DNA of 64,000 nucleotides from Deltaproteobacteria bacterium (GTDB lineage Bacteria > Myxococcota_C > UBA6777). The translations under genes and the position numbers were made by a program. The notes below the pieces were generated by a model that saw nothing but the letters and a program-made list of their open reading frames with translations, did not search any database and had not been told where the DNA came from. The stretch covers positions 110,683-174,682 of the forward strand of contig SBHC01000088.1 in assembly GCA_006226375.1 (NCBI GenBank), read 5' to 3'. Shown one piece after another: positions 62,098 through 64,000 of the stretch; the first letter of the stretch is position 1; each line of letters begins with the position of its first letter.

Positions 62098-63243
62098 ATG
62101 AAACGCAAAATCTTTGACTCCGAACATAAGATCTTCCGCGATGCCTTCCGAACCTTTGTGGAGCGCGAGATCACGCCGTACCACAAAGAATGGGAAGAAG
62201 CTGGCATTGTCCCCAAAGAGCTGTGGACCAAAGCAGGCGAGCAAGGGTACCTCTGCCCCTGGCTCCCAGAGCAATACGGTGGGATGGATGCGAACTTCCT
62301 GTACTCCGCGATCATCACAGAAGAGTTAAGTTATGCCGGCGCTTCAGGAGTAGCCTTCAACCTGCACAGCGACATTGTCGTGCCCTACCTCTTTCACTAC
62401 GGAAGCGACGACCAAAAGCAACGCTATTTGCCCGGCTGCGCCGACGGCTCTCTGATTTCAGCCATCGCTATGACAGAGCCCAACACAGGCTCGGACCTTG
62501 CCGCCATCAAAGCAACAGCAGAGAAACAAGGCGACCACTATGTATTAAATGGACAAAAGACATTCATCTCCAACGGTCACCTCGCTGACCTCATCATTGT
62601 AGCGGCAAAAACCGACGTAAACGCCGATCCTCCTCACGCTGGCGTCAGCCTGTTTTTGGTCGAGTCGTCGTTCGCGGGTTTCAAGCGTGGCAAACGGCTC
62701 GAAAAGATTGGAATGAAAGCGCAGGACACCGCAGAGCTCTACTTTGAAGATTGTCATGTGCCAGCCGCCAACCTCTTGGGGCAGGAAGGGGGCGGGTTCT
62801 ACTACTTAATGCAGCAGCTCGCGCAGGAGCGTCTTGTGGTAGCAGTCGGTGCCGTCGCTGCAGCCCGAAGCGTCCTTGATATGACCATGAAGTATTCCAA
62901 GGAACGCAAAGCCTTCGGCCGCTCCATTAGCCGCTTCCAAAATACGCGGTTTGCTCTGGCTGAAGTCGCAACCGAGATCGAACTCGGTCAGGCCTTCGTC
63001 GACAGAGTGATGGAAGAACATGTGGCAGGGGAAGCCTTGCCCACCGAAGCCAGTATGGCCAAGTACTGGACCACTGAAATGCTCAAACGCAACACCGATC
63101 GATGCCTGCAGTTCTTTGGCGGCTATGGTTACATGGCCGAATATCCCATCGCCAAAGCCTACCTCGACGCCCGGGTCCAGACCATCTACGCAGGAACCAC
63201 AGAGATCATGAAAGAGATCATCAGCCGCAATCTGGATCTCTGA
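62098..63243 (+). CDS. Acyl-CoA dehydrogenase
   Basis: 381 residues; GAGGG 7 nt before ATG 62098. Family signatures: AMTEPNTGSDLAAIKATA, the flavin-binding GQKTFISNG, and near the C-terminus FGGYGYMAEYPIAKAYLDARV with YAGTTEIMKEII. The usual catalytic Glu of the medium-chain type (YEG) is Ala here (YAG), while Glu244 in AQERLVVA occupies the place used as base by long-chain and isovaleryl-type enzymes. So the protein is probably active on longer or branched acyl-CoAs, with FAD and an ETF partner. It follows the P450 on the same strand (120-nt gap), so a joint lipid-oxidation role is possible. Confidence 0.92.
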   Translation: MKRKIFDSEHKIFRDAFRTFVEREITPYHKEWEEAGIVPKELWTKAGEQGYLCPWLPEQYGGMDANFLYSAIITEELSYAGASGVAFNLHSDIVVPYLFHYGSDDQKQRYLPGCADGSLISAIAMTEPNTGSDLAAIKATAEKQGDHYVLNGQKTFISNGHLADLIIVAAKTDVNADPPHAGVSLFLVESSFAGFKRGKRLEKIGMKAQDTAELYFEDCHVPAANLLGQEGGGFYYLMQQLAQERLVVAVGAVAAARSVLDMTMKYSKERKAFGRSISRFQNTRFALAEVATEIELGQAFVDRVMEEHVAGEALPTEASMAKYWTTEMLKRNTDRCLQFFGGYGYMAEYPIAKAYLDARVQTIYAGTTEIMKEIISRNLDL

Positions 63244-63286
63244 TCGCTGATCACCTCCACGATCTCACCAAACCTCCCTAACTCTC

Positions 63287-63302
63287 TGTGATCTGGATCA
63301 CA
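63287..63302. promoter_or_regulatory. CRP-like palindrome TGTGA-N6-TCACA
   Basis: TGTGATCTGGATCACA is a perfect match to the CRP consensus half-sites, 229 bp upstream of the next gene. It could bind a CRP/FNR-family activator. The distance is large for direct activation, and the position just after the dehydrogenase stop also allows a structural (terminator-like) reading, though no T-run follows. Confidence 0.35.
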
Positions 63303-63530
63303 AAGCCCAATACTATCGGCTCCTTGCCCTCAAAGTCTCCTCAAAAAACCTGTTCCAAATTCTTCGTAAAATCAATACCTTTGCGACATGCCCCAAAAAC
63401 TTTGCAGAAAACAGGAAACTCCCAGAGCGGGGTTTCGATAATGGGAGTGTAAGCAACGACGCAAGTTTCCATCCCAAGACGGGATGAACAAAATATAACA
63501 GTTTCAACGCTTTGATTAGGAGACAAGACC

Positions 63531-64000
63531 ATGGCATTCGGAATCGGAACCGTCACTCGTATGTTTGGCTTTGACATGGGCAAAACCGTCAACAACGTAA
63601 CCAGCAACCTCTTCGGAAACAGCATCGCTGGACGTGGACTTGGCGCTATCACCGGCGGCTTGACCGCTGCTCTGACTGGCGACCCGATCGGTGTGTTCCA
63701 GCAAGCTGGAAACCTCTTCGGAAGCATCACCCAAGGCCTCGGCTCCTTGTTCCGTCCACAGTCTGGCGCTCTGAACGCTGGCCGTATGCCCCAACTTCCC
63801 ATGGCTGGTGGCGTTGGTATGGGTGGACCCATGACCGCTCCCATGGGTGGAATGGGAATGGGCGTTCCCTTCGCTGGTGGCTTCGGTGGCGGACTCGGCA
63901 TGGGTGCTGGCGGTAACTCCGGCCTCGGCGCTGCTGCTGGTGCTCTCAACAAGATGGGCTCCCTCCGCAACCAAATGAACGCCATCCAGAACAGCAACAT
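63531..64000 (+). CDS. Gly/Met-rich hypothetical protein, N-terminal part (runs off the right edge)
   Basis: Open from ATG 63531 (AGGAGA 8 nt upstream) to the window end, at least 156 residues. The N-terminal ~75 residues (GIGTVTRMFGFDMGK, GRGLGAITGGLTAALTGDP) are followed by a low-complexity stretch very rich in Gly, Met, Pro and Ala, then SLRNQMNAIQNSNM. No signal peptide or enzyme motif is seen. A short hairpin CATCCC/GGGATG (63470-63486) lies upstream. Secreted or surface structural proteins often look like this, but the family is not recognised. G+C-rich codons match the chromosomal flank. Confidence 0.6.
   Translation, partial: MAFGIGTVTRMFGFDMGKTVNNVTSNLFGNSIAGRGLGAITGGLTAALTGDPIGVFQQAGNLFGSITQGLGSLFRPQSGALNAGRMPQLPMAGGVGMGGPMTAPMGGMGMGVPFAGGFGGGLGMGAGGNSGLGAAAGALNKMGSLRNQMNAIQNSN

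Noticed and set aside
63341..64000. Minus-strand frame rich in Pro/Ala near the right edge
   Set aside because: It mirrors the Gly/Met-rich gene on the plus strand, which has an AGGAGA ribosome site; the minus frame has none visible.
1..64000. CRISPR arrays, rRNA genes or insertion sequences
   Set aside because: No regularly spaced direct repeats, rRNA signatures, DDE transposase or terminal inverted repeats were seen.

Overview
The window is one contiguous bacterial sequence from a Gram-negative: it has a periplasmic alpha-2-macroglobulin/PBP1c pair and several lipoproteins. A selenocysteine tRNA shows that the organism uses Sec. The mix of a sterol-desaturase-like hydroxylase, a P450, a solitary contractile-tail sheath and large multi-helicase clusters would fit a deltaproteobacterial/Myxococcota-type genome, but no rRNA or taxonomic marker gene is present, so that placement is only an inference.

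Layout. 1-9.2 kb is ordinary chromosome: the N-terminal part of an AAA_16-type ATPase that runs off the left edge, a DUF2892 membrane protein, a small alpha+beta-barrel protein, a GNAT acetyltransferase, an OPT transporter, a fatty-acid/sterol hydroxylase, a LysR regulator, an FAD monooxygenase and an RnfD/UnbU-like membrane protein. A decayed gene fragment at 5.4-5.6 kb is a remnant of a paralogue of the gene at 46.2-47.1 kb.

9.57-49.57 kb is probably one integrated genomic island of about 40 kb. A near-perfect 22-bp copy of the 3' end of tRNA-Sec (9572-9593, one mismatch) lies in direct orientation to the intact tRNA-Sec gene (49548-49638), as expected for attL/attR. The island holds two convergent defence-like clusters that meet at a small tyrosine recombinase. 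Cluster A (+ strand, 10.0-34.8 kb) encodes a giant DUF1998 helicase with a C-terminal nuclease, a RelE-like/UvrD helicase fusion, an SNF2-type helicase, an LRAT-fold membrane protein, two tandem dynamin-like GTPases, an Eco57I/DrmMI-type DNA methyltransferase, a RecD-like helicase-nuclease and an ArdC-like zincin. Cluster B (- strand, 45.6-35.7 kb) is seven genes in which all six junctions overlap by exactly 4 nt: a Ycf46-like AAA+ ATPase, a UPF1-like SF1 helicase, two proteins with degenerate PLD-like regions, DUF2997, DUF1257 (Ycf35-like) and a radical SAM protein. A truncated DISARM drmD 5' end sits just upstream of cluster B. I could not match either cluster to a named system, and together they are the best candidate here for an undescribed one.

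49.5-64 kb is chromosome again: tRNA-Sec, a 40-residue basic peptide gene, alpha-2-macroglobulin lipoprotein plus PBP1c (translationally coupled; envelope protection), a small Cys-rich lipoprotein, a lone phage-type tail sheath, a cytochrome P450, an acyl-CoA dehydrogenase, and the start of a Gly/Met-rich protein that runs off the right edge. No rRNA, CRISPR array or insertion sequence was seen.

How the island may work (inference): in cluster A the methyltransferase would mark self DNA, the three SF1/SF2 helicases and the nuclease domains would find and degrade foreign DNA, and the LRAT-dynamin module would act on membranes as a second, abortive layer. Cluster B looks like a separate helicase/AAA+ machine with a radical-SAM partner.
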